Of a stretch of DNA of 64,000 nt, positions 9,020-17,018 are shown one piece after another. Position 1 is the first letter of the stretch; each line of letters begins with the position of its first letter. The DNA is taken from positions 33,717 through 97,716 of the forward strand of contig NZ_JADKYB010000031.1 of NCBI RefSeq assembly GCF_016918855.1, in the 5' to 3' direction. This DNA is from Actinacidiphila acididurans (lineage in GTDB: Bacteria > Actinomycetota > Actinomycetes > Streptomycetales > Streptomycetaceae). A program made the translations under genes and the position numbers. A model generated the notes under the pieces. That model saw only the letters and a program-made list of their open reading frames with translations, was not told the DNA's origin and ran no database searches.

Positions 9020-10013
9020 ATGGACGGCGTTCTTTTCGGGAATTCCAGTGCCACGTTTGCCGGGCCGCACGGGCTCCGGCTGACCCGGGCGCCGCTGGGC
9101 GGCGAGCGGAACACCCCGCCGGAACGGCGGCCGTACCGCCGTGGGGCGGGACCTGCGGCGCAACGCGCGCTGGTGGGACGGGAAGCGGAACTCCGGCTCG
9201 TACGGCAGGCGGTACGGGAACGCGGGCTGGTCGAATTCATCGCGGAGTGCGGTGCCGGAAAGACGGCCTTGCTGCGCGCGGCGGCGCCGGATGTCCATCT
9301 GCGGGTCTCCGGAAACCGGCCAGAGGACCTGCTCCAGGATCTGGTCCGGGAATTCCATGTGTATCCCGCGGGCGGCCGCCGGCTGTCCGCCGAGGAATGC
9401 CGGCAGGCGCTCGGGCAGGTCGGCGGGGTCGTCGCGCTGGACGACATCGACCTCGGCGGGGAGTACGACGCGGAGTACGCCGGGCGGCTGCGGCGGGCCC
9501 TGGCCGGATGCGCGATCCTGATCGGGACCACCCGCCCGGTGGCCGGGCAGCTCGGCACCGCGCACCGGCTCCCGGGACTGCCGGAGCCGGCCGCGGCGGG
9601 GGCGGCGGTCACCCGGGCGAACCTGGCGTTCGTGGCGCCAGGGCGGTCCCCGTCCGGGCCGCCGGGCGGGTCCGTACCGCCGTCCGCTCCGGCGCCAGCG
9701 CCTGCCGGCCGTCGCTCCGGACGCCGCCGATCTGACCGGCCGCGGATCCGCCGACATCACCGTGACCGCGACACCAGACGGCTCGGGCTCCGTGACCGTC
9801 ACGGCGGACGGCACGTCCACCCCGTGCGACCCGGGCGGCTGCCACCTCACGTACCACGACAGCCGCACCGTCCGACTCACGGCTGTTCCGGGCGACGAGT
9901 ACCGGCCGAGCCACTGGTCGGGCGACTGCGCGGGCACGTACTCCGACGTCTGCGTGCTGAACAGCGGCACCGGCATCACGGCGGAAGCCGTCTTCGAGGC
10001 CGACATCCGCTGA
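9020..10013 (+). pseudogene. Frameshifted ATPase gene with C-terminal beta-repeat-like domain
   Basis: From ATG 9020 (GAGGGGTCGGAA upstream) the frame encodes an NTPase of the NB-ARC/STAND-like type: ALVGREAELRLVRQAVRE, Walker A AECGAGKTALLR, Walker B-like GGVVALDDIDL, ILIGTTRPVAGQLGT. After an Ala/Pro-rich linker ending near 9700 it degenerates to Arg/His-rich nonsense. The +1 frame then carries a sensible secreted-style domain to 10013 (ADITVTATPDGSGSVTV, two Cys pairs, HWSGDCAGTYSDVC), like bacterial repeat domains. One indel between about 9650 and 9720 would rejoin them. Either a real frameshift or an assembly error in a GC-rich linker. The ATPase part is far shorter than typical STAND proteins. 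Confidence 0.6.
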
Positions 10014-10019
10014 AGGCGA

Positions 10020-10049
10020 AGGGCGCCGCCCCCGCAGAGGCGGCGCCCT
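10020..10049. terminator. Bidirectional hairpin between convergent genes
   Basis: An 11-bp perfect stem AGGGCGCCGCC / GGCGGCGCCCT with an 8-base loop lies between the ATPase pseudogene (plus) and the GH54 gene (minus), 7 bp and 16 bp from their stops. No U-run, as usual in streptomycetes. Confidence 0.8.
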
Positions 10050-10064
10050 CCTATGAGAAGCGGA

Positions 10065-11960
10065 TCAGGTCAGCGTGAACTTCTGGGCCGCCGACCCGTT
10101 GCAGTCCCAGATCTGCAGCCGGGTGCCGTTGGCCGTGTTGCCGCTGGGGTCGTCCAGGCACCGCCCGGACTGCGGGTTGAACAGCGAGCCGTCCGAGCGC
10201 TGGTTCCAGACCTGGCCGCCGACGCCGTTGCAGTCGTACAGCTCGACCTGCGTGCCGTTCGCCGTCCCGTTGCCGTTGATGTCCAGGCACCGGCCCAGCG
10301 TGCTCAGCGAGCCGTTGGAGTTGTGGTACCAATGCTGGTCGACCGCCCACGACTGGCAGTCCCAGAGCTGGACGGGCGTGAGGTTGACGCCGGTGTCGTC
10401 CGAGGCGACGTCCACGCACTTGCCGCCCGGGCCGGGGACGGGAGCGCCGCCGTTGACGGAGAACTTCTGGGCCGCCGAGCCGTTGCAGTCCCAGATCTGC
10501 AGCCGGGTGCCGTTGGCGGTGGCGCCGCTGGGCGAGTCCAGGCAGCGGCCGGACTGCGGGTTGAACAGCGACCCGTCGGAGCGCTGTTGCCACTTCTGGC
10601 CGCCGACGCCGTTGCAGTCGTACAACTCGACCTGCGTGCCGTTCGCCGTCCCGTTGCCGTTGATGTCCAGGCACCGGCCCAGCGTGCCCAGCGAGTTGTC
10701 GAGGTTGTGCGTCCAGTGCTGGTCCTCGGCGTAGGACTGGCAGTCCCACAGCTGCACGGCCGCGAGGTTGACGCCGGTGTCGTCGGCGGCGACGTCCACG
10801 CACTTGCCGCCCGGGCCGGTGATGGTGCCCTGCGGGCCGTTGGGCACGTTCGTCTGGCCGCTGTAGCCGACCGAGACGATGTTGGCCTGGACGGCGCTCT
10901 CGGCGGCGTCGGTCGGGTAGCCGGCGACCATGGCGCCCTCGAAGAAGGTGCCCATGTTGCGGTTGCTGTTGTCGCCGCCGGTGCCCAGGATGATGCCGCC
11001 CTCCTGGTGCATCGGCCGGTAGCCGCTGCGGGTGGGCAGTCCGCCGCTCCACCAGGTCGACAGCCCGCCGCTTTGCGAGTTGCCGCCCTTGATGGCGTAC
11101 GTGTTCTGGCCGTTGTTCTTCAGCACGGCGGTGACGTAGGCGCTGTTGTTGCCGGCGTTGGCGAGGTTGGAGCCGTTGTCGCCCTGGAACATGCCGTTCT
11201 CCATGTCGGCCTCGACCCAGGGGCCGTTGCCGGTGCACGGCTGGAAGTAGCAGGTGGTGGCGATGCTGACGGCGTCCATGTGGCCGTTGCCGGTGTCGTA
11301 CGGGGTGCTCTCGGCGTTGCCGTAGTCGAAGCAGCAGTCCGAGCCGACGTGGGTGCCGCTGGCCACCATGTAGACGCCCTCGGACTGGCCGTTGACGGCG
11401 ACGCCGGAGGCGGCCCCCACGTAGCGGTAGCCGACGCCGGGCGAGACCCAGATGCCGTACACCTTGTGGCCGCCCGCGCTGACCGAGATCTCGCTCGCGT
11501 CGGCGCCGCGGTCGGCGCCGCCCGCGCCGCCGGCCGGGCCGACCACCAGGTCGTTGTGCCGGCTGGTCTGGTCGTAGACCTTGGTGATGCGACAGGTGGT
11601 GTTGCCGCAGAAGGTGTCCTGGTGCTGGGCGTCGGCGTAGCCGCCCTGGGCCAGCAGGCCGACGTCGGAGGTGGCGCCGTCCGAGGCGCGGGTCACCTGG
11701 TAGAGCGGGCCGTTGTAGCCGGAGAACAGGGCCCGCACAGTGCTGTGCGCGGCCACGCAGGGGGTGCCGGCGGCGCCGTAGATGTCGCACGGCAGCGACC
11801 CGGCGGCCTGCGAGGACGCGGGCAGGGCCAGCATCGCGCCGAGGAACAGGGCGATCACCGCGCCGACCGACAGCAGGGCGCGGCGCAGGCGGCGCACCGC
11901 GGGGCGGGGGAACGCGGCCGGCAGGTGGGGGGCAGCGTCGGACAGGCGTCTTGGTGGCAT
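10065..11960 (-). CDS. Secreted GH54 alpha-L-arabinofuranosidase with two ricin-type lectin domains
   Basis: 631 residues. Sec signal peptide: Arg-rich n-region, LLSVGAVIALFLGAMLALPA core, cleavage near SSQAAG. Residues ~55-375 match the GH54 (AbfB) catalytic domain: CDIYGAAGTPCVAAHSTVRA, SHNDL-like RHNDLVVGP, Glu254 in EADMENGMFQG and Asp330 in GTGGDNSNRNMGTFFEG, the contexts of nucleophile and acid. The usual fungal arabinose-binding CBM42 is replaced by two beta-trefoil ricin-B lectin repeats (~385-630, CLDINGNGTANGTQVELYDC twice). It releases terminal alpha-L-arabinofuranose from hemicellulose or pectin. AAGGAG precedes ATG 11960. It lies 43 bp after the GH127 gene in the same direction, so one operon. 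Confidence 0.92.
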   Translation of the reverse strand: MPPRRLSDAAPHLPAAFPRPAVRRLRRALLSVGAVIALFLGAMLALPASSQAAGSLPCDIYGAAGTPCVAAHSTVRALFSGYNGPLYQVTRASDGATSDVGLLAQGGYADAQHQDTFCGNTTCRITKVYDQTSRHNDLVVGPAGGAGGADRGADASEISVSAGGHKVYGIWVSPGVGYRYVGAASGVAVNGQSEGVYMVASGTHVGSDCCFDYGNAESTPYDTGNGHMDAVSIATTCYFQPCTGNGPWVEADMENGMFQGDNGSNLANAGNNSAYVTAVLKNNGQNTYAIKGGNSQSGGLSTWWSGGLPTRSGYRPMHQEGGIILGTGGDNSNRNMGTFFEGAMVAGYPTDAAESAVQANIVSVGYSGQTNVPNGPQGTITGPGGKCVDVAADDTGVNLAAVQLWDCQSYAEDQHWTHNLDNSLGTLGRCLDINGNGTANGTQVELYDCNGVGGQKWQQRSDGSLFNPQSGRCLDSPSGATANGTRLQIWDCNGSAAQKFSVNGGAPVPGPGGKCVDVASDDTGVNLTPVQLWDCQSWAVDQHWYHNSNGSLSTLGRCLDINGNGTANGTQVELYDCNGVGGQVWNQRSDGSLFNPQSGRCLDDPSGNTANGTRLQIWDCNGSAAQKFTLT

Positions 11961-12003
11961 GTCGGGTGTGCTCCTTACGTGGGGGGTCGGGGGACGGAGC
12001 GGG

Positions 12004-14880
12004 TTACGGGAGGAACCGCCACAGGTGGTCGGCGGTGCGGTTGTCCTCGTACTGGACGACCTGCGCGCTGTCGGCGGTCGACATGTGGTCGACCCCGAGG
12101 ACCAGGCCGCTGTTGCCGTTGCGGATGCGGTACCAGCCGTCGCCGTTGTCGATCAGGTGCCAGTAGTGGTCGGCGGTTCCGTTGTCGTGGTACTGCTGCA
12201 CGGCGGCGCTGTTGGCCTGGGAGGCCGCGTTGACGGCGAGCAGCAGGCCGCTGTTGCGGTTGACGATCGTGAACCGGTTGTTGCCGAGGTCGGTGAGCTG
12301 CCAGAGGTGGTCGGCGGTGCCGTTGTCGGTGAACTGGACCACGTTGGCGCTGTCGGCGGTCGACATGCGGTCCACGCCCAGCACCTTGCCGCTGTTCTTG
12401 TTCTGGATCCGGTACCAGGTCCCCGGCTGCGCGATCGCCTGCCCCGCGGCATTGGTCCACTGGAGGATCCCGCCGGAATAACCGGACTTGAGCTGGACGA
12501 CGACGCGCAGCGCGGTGGTGGTGACCGGCGTGAAGGAGACGGTGTTGAACCGGTCGGTGGCGGTGCCGTATCCGCCGGCGCCGCCGACCGGCGTCCAGGT
12601 CCCGCCGGAGAGGTACTCCACGTGCCAGGAGGCCGGGACGCGGCACTGGCCGTGGCCGGTGTCGTCGTACCAGTAGACCGACGCCGAGGAGACGGTGACC
12701 GGCGAGGGGTAGGTCAGCTGGGCCCATTCACCGGTGCCGGTGTGGTCCCACCAGGTGAACCGCGGGTGCGACTGGTCGTAGGAACTGCTCGGCGCATAGC
12801 CGCTGTTGAGGGCCGTGACGGTGTCGCCGGAGAAGCACCAGGAGGCGCTGGGCGTGGCGGGGAGCTGCCAGCTCCAGCCGCCCGCGGCGATGGTGGGGAA
12901 GGACGTGATGCGCAGCGCGGCGGCGCCCATCGGGATCAGGGTGACGGTCTCGGTGGGTTCGCCGGAGTCGACCGGGCTGGGCTGGAGGGTGCTGACCACG
13001 TCCTGGGTGTCGCCCTGCCAGTTGGGGATCGCCTTGGCCTGCGCGGTGATCGCCACCGGCGCGCCGGCCTGGGTGAACGGGTTGCCGCCGGCGCCGGTAC
13101 GGGTCGCGGTGAAGGTGTTCGGCAGCAGGCCGTAGTTCCACGCCGAGGTCGGGAACACCTCGTACTCGGCCCAGGCGGAGGTGGGGTCGTTGGTGCGCAG
13201 GAAGTTCTGGCCGATGCGCAGCGCGTACGCCAGCGGGCCGCGCCGTACCGACACCGAGTTGTGGTTGGCGGTCCAGGTGGTGGTCGTGACCTGCATCGGG
13301 AAGGCGAGGGTGACGGTGTCGCCGTTGTTCCAGGTGCGGTTGACGGCGACGAAGCCGGAGCCGGCCGTGGCCGGGACGGAGGCGCCGTTGACGGCGACGG
13401 CGGGGGCGGTGCACCAGGCGGGCAGCCGCAGGTAGAGCGGGAAGGCGGTGGGGCCGGGCAGCGACAGACCGAGGGTGATCGTCTCGTCGAAGGGGTAGTT
13501 CGTGGTCTCGGTGATCGTCACCGTGGTGCCGTTGCCGACCTGGGCGGTCACGGTGGTCGGCGCGTAGAGCACGGCCGCCAGGCCGTTGTCGGCGGTGGCC
13601 AGCCAGGTGTTCTCGGTGAAGTACGACCAGCCCTGGCCGTAGTTGTGCGGGCAGCAGCGGTACTGGTCGACGCCCAGCAGATACGCCTGCATGGAGCCGG
13701 TGTTGTTGAACTGGCCCAGCGTCTTGTCGTAGTTGTCGAGCTGCACCTGGTTGGCGGCGGTGGCGTAGTGCAGCGAGGTGTGGCCCGGCTCCATCGCGGC
13801 CGGCAGCGAGTTGAAGGCGAGTGTCTCCGTGCCCTCGGCCCAGCTCGAGTCGCCGGTCATCCGGGCCATCGACTCGAAACTCTGCATGTATTCGACGATG
13901 CCGCAGGTCTCGAAGGCCTGGCGCGGGTCGCCGTAGCCGGGCCGGGCGACCTCGTCGCCGGCGAAGCCGCCGCCGCTGAACTGCCCGTAGGTGTTCTGGA
14001 TGGTGGCGTAGTCCTGGTAACTGGCCTGGGTGAGCGAGGCGTTGCCGCGCAGCGCCGCGAAGGCGGGCTCGGTGAAGCCCTGGGCGAGGCTGACGTTGTG
14101 CAGCACCGGCAGGTTGTTCACGTAATTGGCGCTGTACTGGTGGATCTTGTCGGCCAGCGAGAGCAGCGCGGGGTCGCCGGTGCGGGCGAACAGCCAGTGC
14201 ACGGTGTGCAGCGTGGTGGCCCACCGGGTGGCTCCCCAGCTCTGGTTGAACACCGAGGCGCCGAAGGTGTTCTGGTAGCCGAAGAACCTGCTGAGGAAGG
14301 GGACGATCCGGCTGTCGCCGCTGTACTCCTGGTACGTGCACAGGGCTTGCAGCAGTGGCATGTACGGCCAGAAGTCCGGGCCGCCGCCGAGCGAGGTGCG
14401 CAGGGCCGAGGGGCCGAAGAAGCCGTCGCTCTGGGCGGTGGCGAGGATGCCGTTGACCCAGGTCGCGGCCTTGGCCTTCAGGCCGCTGTCACCGGTGACA
14501 CCGGCCAGCGCGGTCAGTCCGCGCAGCCAGTACGGCACTTCCTCCCAGCCGGTCTGCGACGGGTTGATCCAGCCGGTGGTGCCGGTGTTCAGGAAGTGCG
14601 ACACCTGGTCGTAGCGTCCGGCGATGCCGGTGGTGTCCAGGGCGAGTTGCTGGGCCAGCCAGCCGCCGGCCCGGACGCTGCCGGTGGGAAGTTTCAGCAG
14701 CGGGGTGCGGGTCAGTCCGGCGGGGAACGGGTGGTAGAGCCCGCCGCCGGAGGTGTCCCCGACCAGGACGATGCCGGGGCCGGTGCCGGTGGCGGCCCAG
14801 GACGAGGTCACGGTGCGGGCGGCCAGGGCGGTGGCCCCGAGGAATGCGGCGCCGCCGCGCAAGAAGGTACGCCGGTCCAT
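12004..14880 (-). CDS. Tat-exported GH127 beta-L-arabinofuranosidase with discoidin-like and ricin-lectin modules
   Basis: 958 residues. Starts MDRRTFLRGGAAFLGATALA, a twin-arginine signal. Residues ~40-640 are GH127: Glu324/Cys326 in QAFETCG and Cys409-Cys410 in YRCCPHNYGQGW, the Cys/Glu zinc-site residues of the HypBA1 family, where a cysteine is nucleophile. Then an F5/8-like beta-sandwich (~690-810, WWDHTGTGEWAQLTYPSPV) and a ricin-B-lectin-2 trefoil (~815-957, three repeats of VLGVDRMSTADSANVVQF type). The family removes beta-L-arabinofuranose from hydroxyproline-rich plant glycoproteins. ATG 14880 follows GGGAG. Tat export fits a metalloenzyme folded with its zinc before secretion (inference). 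First gene of the arabinofuranosidase operon. Confidence 0.92.
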   Translation of the reverse strand: MDRRTFLRGGAAFLGATALAARTVTSSWAATGTGPGIVLVGDTSGGGLYHPFPAGLTRTPLLKLPTGSVRAGGWLAQQLALDTTGIAGRYDQVSHFLNTGTTGWINPSQTGWEEVPYWLRGLTALAGVTGDSGLKAKAATWVNGILATAQSDGFFGPSALRTSLGGGPDFWPYMPLLQALCTYQEYSGDSRIVPFLSRFFGYQNTFGASVFNQSWGATRWATTLHTVHWLFARTGDPALLSLADKIHQYSANYVNNLPVLHNVSLAQGFTEPAFAALRGNASLTQASYQDYATIQNTYGQFSGGGFAGDEVARPGYGDPRQAFETCGIVEYMQSFESMARMTGDSSWAEGTETLAFNSLPAAMEPGHTSLHYATAANQVQLDNYDKTLGQFNNTGSMQAYLLGVDQYRCCPHNYGQGWSYFTENTWLATADNGLAAVLYAPTTVTAQVGNGTTVTITETTNYPFDETITLGLSLPGPTAFPLYLRLPAWCTAPAVAVNGASVPATAGSGFVAVNRTWNNGDTVTLAFPMQVTTTTWTANHNSVSVRRGPLAYALRIGQNFLRTNDPTSAWAEYEVFPTSAWNYGLLPNTFTATRTGAGGNPFTQAGAPVAITAQAKAIPNWQGDTQDVVSTLQPSPVDSGEPTETVTLIPMGAAALRITSFPTIAAGGWSWQLPATPSASWCFSGDTVTALNSGYAPSSSYDQSHPRFTWWDHTGTGEWAQLTYPSPVTVSSASVYWYDDTGHGQCRVPASWHVEYLSGGTWTPVGGAGGYGTATDRFNTVSFTPVTTTALRVVVQLKSGYSGGILQWTNAAGQAIAQPGTWYRIQNKNSGKVLGVDRMSTADSANVVQFTDNGTADHLWQLTDLGNNRFTIVNRNSGLLLAVNAASQANSAAVQQYHDNGTADHYWHLIDNGDGWYRIRNGNSGLVLGVDHMSTADSAQVVQYEDNRTADHLWRFLP

Positions 14881-15264
14881 CACGACTCCCGGAAGGCTTG
14901 CGGGGCGCGGGCGGGGAGCGGGAGCGCGGCTCCCGGCGGCCGGGCCGACTGGCCCGGGCACCCGTCGCCGGTCCCGCGATGATCCTCGTCCGGCGCGCCC
15001 GGGTGGGGGGCAGGCCGTCTTTCTCACGTGGGAAATCCGGTGTTCCCCGGCATGACAGCACGACCGCCATGTCATGTCCATACCTGACGCGGAAGTGGGG
15101 CGTGATATCCGCCGTACCTTCGGCTTCATCGGTGCATCGGGGGTTGCCGACCGGCGGCGCTCAGTCGGCCTCGGATGGCGCGACACGCTCGTACAACGTG
15201 GGAAACGGACAGATCTCCGGGCTACGCGGGTGGTCCCGGAGGAGCTGGCGCCGCGGCCGGTTTC
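14881..15264. other. Intergenic region upstream of the arabinofuranosidase operon
   Basis: About 400 bp between GH127 (minus) and the MarR-GNAT gene (plus). It holds a near-palindrome TTTCTCACGTGGGAAA at 15020-15035 (14 of 16 positions symmetric), about 140 bp upstream of the GH127 start, a candidate sugar-regulator site. No convincing gene on either strand. Confidence 0.4.
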
Positions 15265-15278
15265 CTGACTAAAGTCAG
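15265..15278. promoter_or_regulatory. MarR operator overlapping a leaderless -10 box
   Basis: CTGACT-AA-AGTCAG is a perfect 6-bp-arm palindrome ending three bases before the ATG of the MarR-GNAT gene. Its centre and right arm contain TAAAGT (15270-15275), exactly six bases before the start codon, matching a leaderless -10 box. A regulator bound here would block its own transcription. Confidence 0.7.
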
Positions 15279-15281
15279 AGA

Positions 15282-16181
15282 ATGAATGCGACGCAGATCG
15301 ACCAGGTACGGCGGTTCAACCGGGCCGTCACCGCGCGCGTGGGTGTGCTGCACGACCACTATCTCGGCCGGGAACGGCCCATCGGCGAGGCCCGGTTGCT
15401 GTGGGAGGTCGGCGAGGAGGGCCGGGACGTGCGGCGGCTGCGCGAACGGCTCGGGCTGGACTCCGGGTACGTCAGCCGGCTGCTGCGCCGCCTGGAGGCC
15501 GACGGGCTGGTGACGGTGGAGCCGCAGCACGACGACCGGCGGGTACGGACCGTACGGCTCACCGACGCCGGGCGGGCCGAGCGGGCCATGCTCGACGCCC
15601 GCAGCGACGACCTGGCCGGCTCGCTGCTGGCGCCGCTCAACTCCGCCCAGCGGGCCCGGCTGGTGGCCGCCATGGCCGAGGTCGAACGACTGCTGACCGC
15701 CGGGACGGTCACCTTCGACGCCGTCGACCCCGACCATCCGGACGCGCGAGAATGCCTGCGGTCGTACGTCACCGAGTTGCACGAACGCTTCGACACCGGC
15801 TTCGACCCGGCCCGCACCCTGCTGCCCGACCCCGGCGAACTGCGCCCGCCACGCGGCCTGTTCCTGGTCGCCCGGCTGCACGGCGAGCCGGTCGGCTGCG
15901 GCGGCCTGAAAATGCCGTCCGACGCCCCGGCCGAGATCAAGCGGATGTGGGTCGCCCCCGGCGCCCGCGGCCTGGGCCTCGGCCGCCGCTTCCTGGCCGA
16001 ACTCGAGGCGCGCGCCGCCGAGCACGGCCGCGACCTCCTGCGCCTTGACACCAACCGGGACCTCACCGCCGCGATCGGCCTCTACCACTCCTACGGCTTC
16101 ACCGAGGTCCCGGCCTTCAACGACGAGCCCTACGCGCACCACTGGTTCGAAAAACGCGTCGCGGCGCCGCCGCGGCAGTGA
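15282..16181 (+). CDS. MarR regulator fused to GNAT N-acetyltransferase
   Basis: 299 residues. Residues ~1-150 are a MarR winged helix (RRLRERLGLDSGYVSRLLRR, wing EPQHDDRRVRTVRLTDAG); residues ~155-295 are a GNAT domain with the acetyl-CoA loop VAPGARGLGLGRRFLAEL and the terminal YHSYGFTEVPAF. This two-domain architecture is a known streptomycete family of unknown substrate; the enzyme part may sense or modify the inducer. Only a leaderless start is evident. It ends 3 bp before the convergent CPT-like gene. Confidence 0.93.
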   Translation: MNATQIDQVRRFNRAVTARVGVLHDHYLGRERPIGEARLLWEVGEEGRDVRRLRERLGLDSGYVSRLLRRLEADGLVTVEPQHDDRRVRTVRLTDAGRAERAMLDARSDDLAGSLLAPLNSAQRARLVAAMAEVERLLTAGTVTFDAVDPDHPDARECLRSYVTELHERFDTGFDPARTLLPDPGELRPPRGLFLVARLHGEPVGCGGLKMPSDAPAEIKRMWVAPGARGLGLGRRFLAELEARAAEHGRDLLRLDTNRDLTAAIGLYHSYGFTEVPAFNDEPYAHHWFEKRVAAPPRQ

Positions 16182-16184
16182 GGA

Positions 16185-16898
16185 CTACGTCAACTCCGTT
16201 GCGAGCGGCGGCAGATCGGGGCGCAGAGCGGCCCTGAGACGTTCGAAGGCGGTGGGGCGCGGCCGACGGGGCAGGAAGTCGCGGATGCGGCGGGCGCAGT
16301 CGGCGGCGCCGGCCGCAGTCGTGTCGCACTCGATGTCGTACAGTCCGTGCGCGTGGACCCGCTCCAGCTGGGCGGCGGCCAGCCCCGCGGGCCGGTCGCC
16401 GCGGGCCCGCTCGCGCCGTTCGAGCTCGGCCGGCGAGCAGTGCACGCCGACCAGGACCACGTCCTGGGCCGGGAAGAGGGCGAGGCAGTCCAGCAGCCGC
16501 CACTCCTCGCTCAGGATGTGGTCCACGACCACGTTGTTGCCGGCCGCGGCCATGCCGGCGACCGCGCGGTGGAAGCCCATCCAGGTCCGGCGCAGCAGCA
16601 CGTCCAGCCCTTCCGGCGCGACCTCGCGGCGGGTGCGCATCGCGTGGAAGGCGTCCACCGGCAGGTGGAAGTACGGCTCGTCGAGGGTGTCCAGCAGCTC
16701 CCGCGCGATGCTGGTCTTGCCGGAACTGGACGTGCCGTTCAGGAAGATGATGCGGCCACGCCGGGCGGGAACGGACAGCGGCTCTGACACGGAGAGGGGC
16801 CCGGTCACGGCCACGGTCACGGGACCGGTGGGGCCGCTGCCGAGAGCGGACGGCGGCCCGGCAGGGTCCGGGCTGCCGTGGTCCGGGGCGTGGCGCAT
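16185..16898 (-). CDS. Chloramphenicol phosphotransferase-like kinase
   Basis: 237 residues, a single P-loop kinase domain preceded by a disordered ~45-residue leader. Walker A is IIFLNGTSSSGKTSIARE, the substrate loop HLPVDAFHAMRTR includes the Asp equivalent to the catalytic Asp of Streptomyces venezuelae CPT, and NNVVVDHILSEEWRLLDCL and GDRPAGLAAAQLERVHAHGLYD are family blocks. CPT phosphorylates chloramphenicol, but most homologues have unknown targets, so resistance is not claimed. Convergent with the MarR-GNAT gene with only 3 bp between stops. Confidence 0.85.
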   Translation of the reverse strand: MRHAPDHGSPDPAGPPSALGSGPTGPVTVAVTGPLSVSEPLSVPARRGRIIFLNGTSSSGKTSIARELLDTLDEPYFHLPVDAFHAMRTRREVAPEGLDVLLRRTWMGFHRAVAGMAAAGNNVVVDHILSEEWRLLDCLALFPAQDVVLVGVHCSPAELERRERARGDRPAGLAAAQLERVHAHGLYDIECDTTAAGAADCARRIRDFLPRRPRPTAFERLRAALRPDLPPLATELT

Positions 16899-17018
16899 GC
16901 GGGCTCCTCGACGGTCGATGACGTCCGATCATCATCGCCCGGGCGGAGCCGCCGGTTCGCCGGGGGTGCGGGAGGCGGTGTCCCCGGCGAACCGGTGGCC
17001 GGCGGTCCGAGGGGACGG

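Noticed and set aside
8834..10006. Long minus-strand open frame opposite the ATPase pseudogene
   Set aside because: Arg/Pro/Ser-rich with no domain, while the plus strand shows Walker motifs and coherent blocks. A GC-bias artefact.
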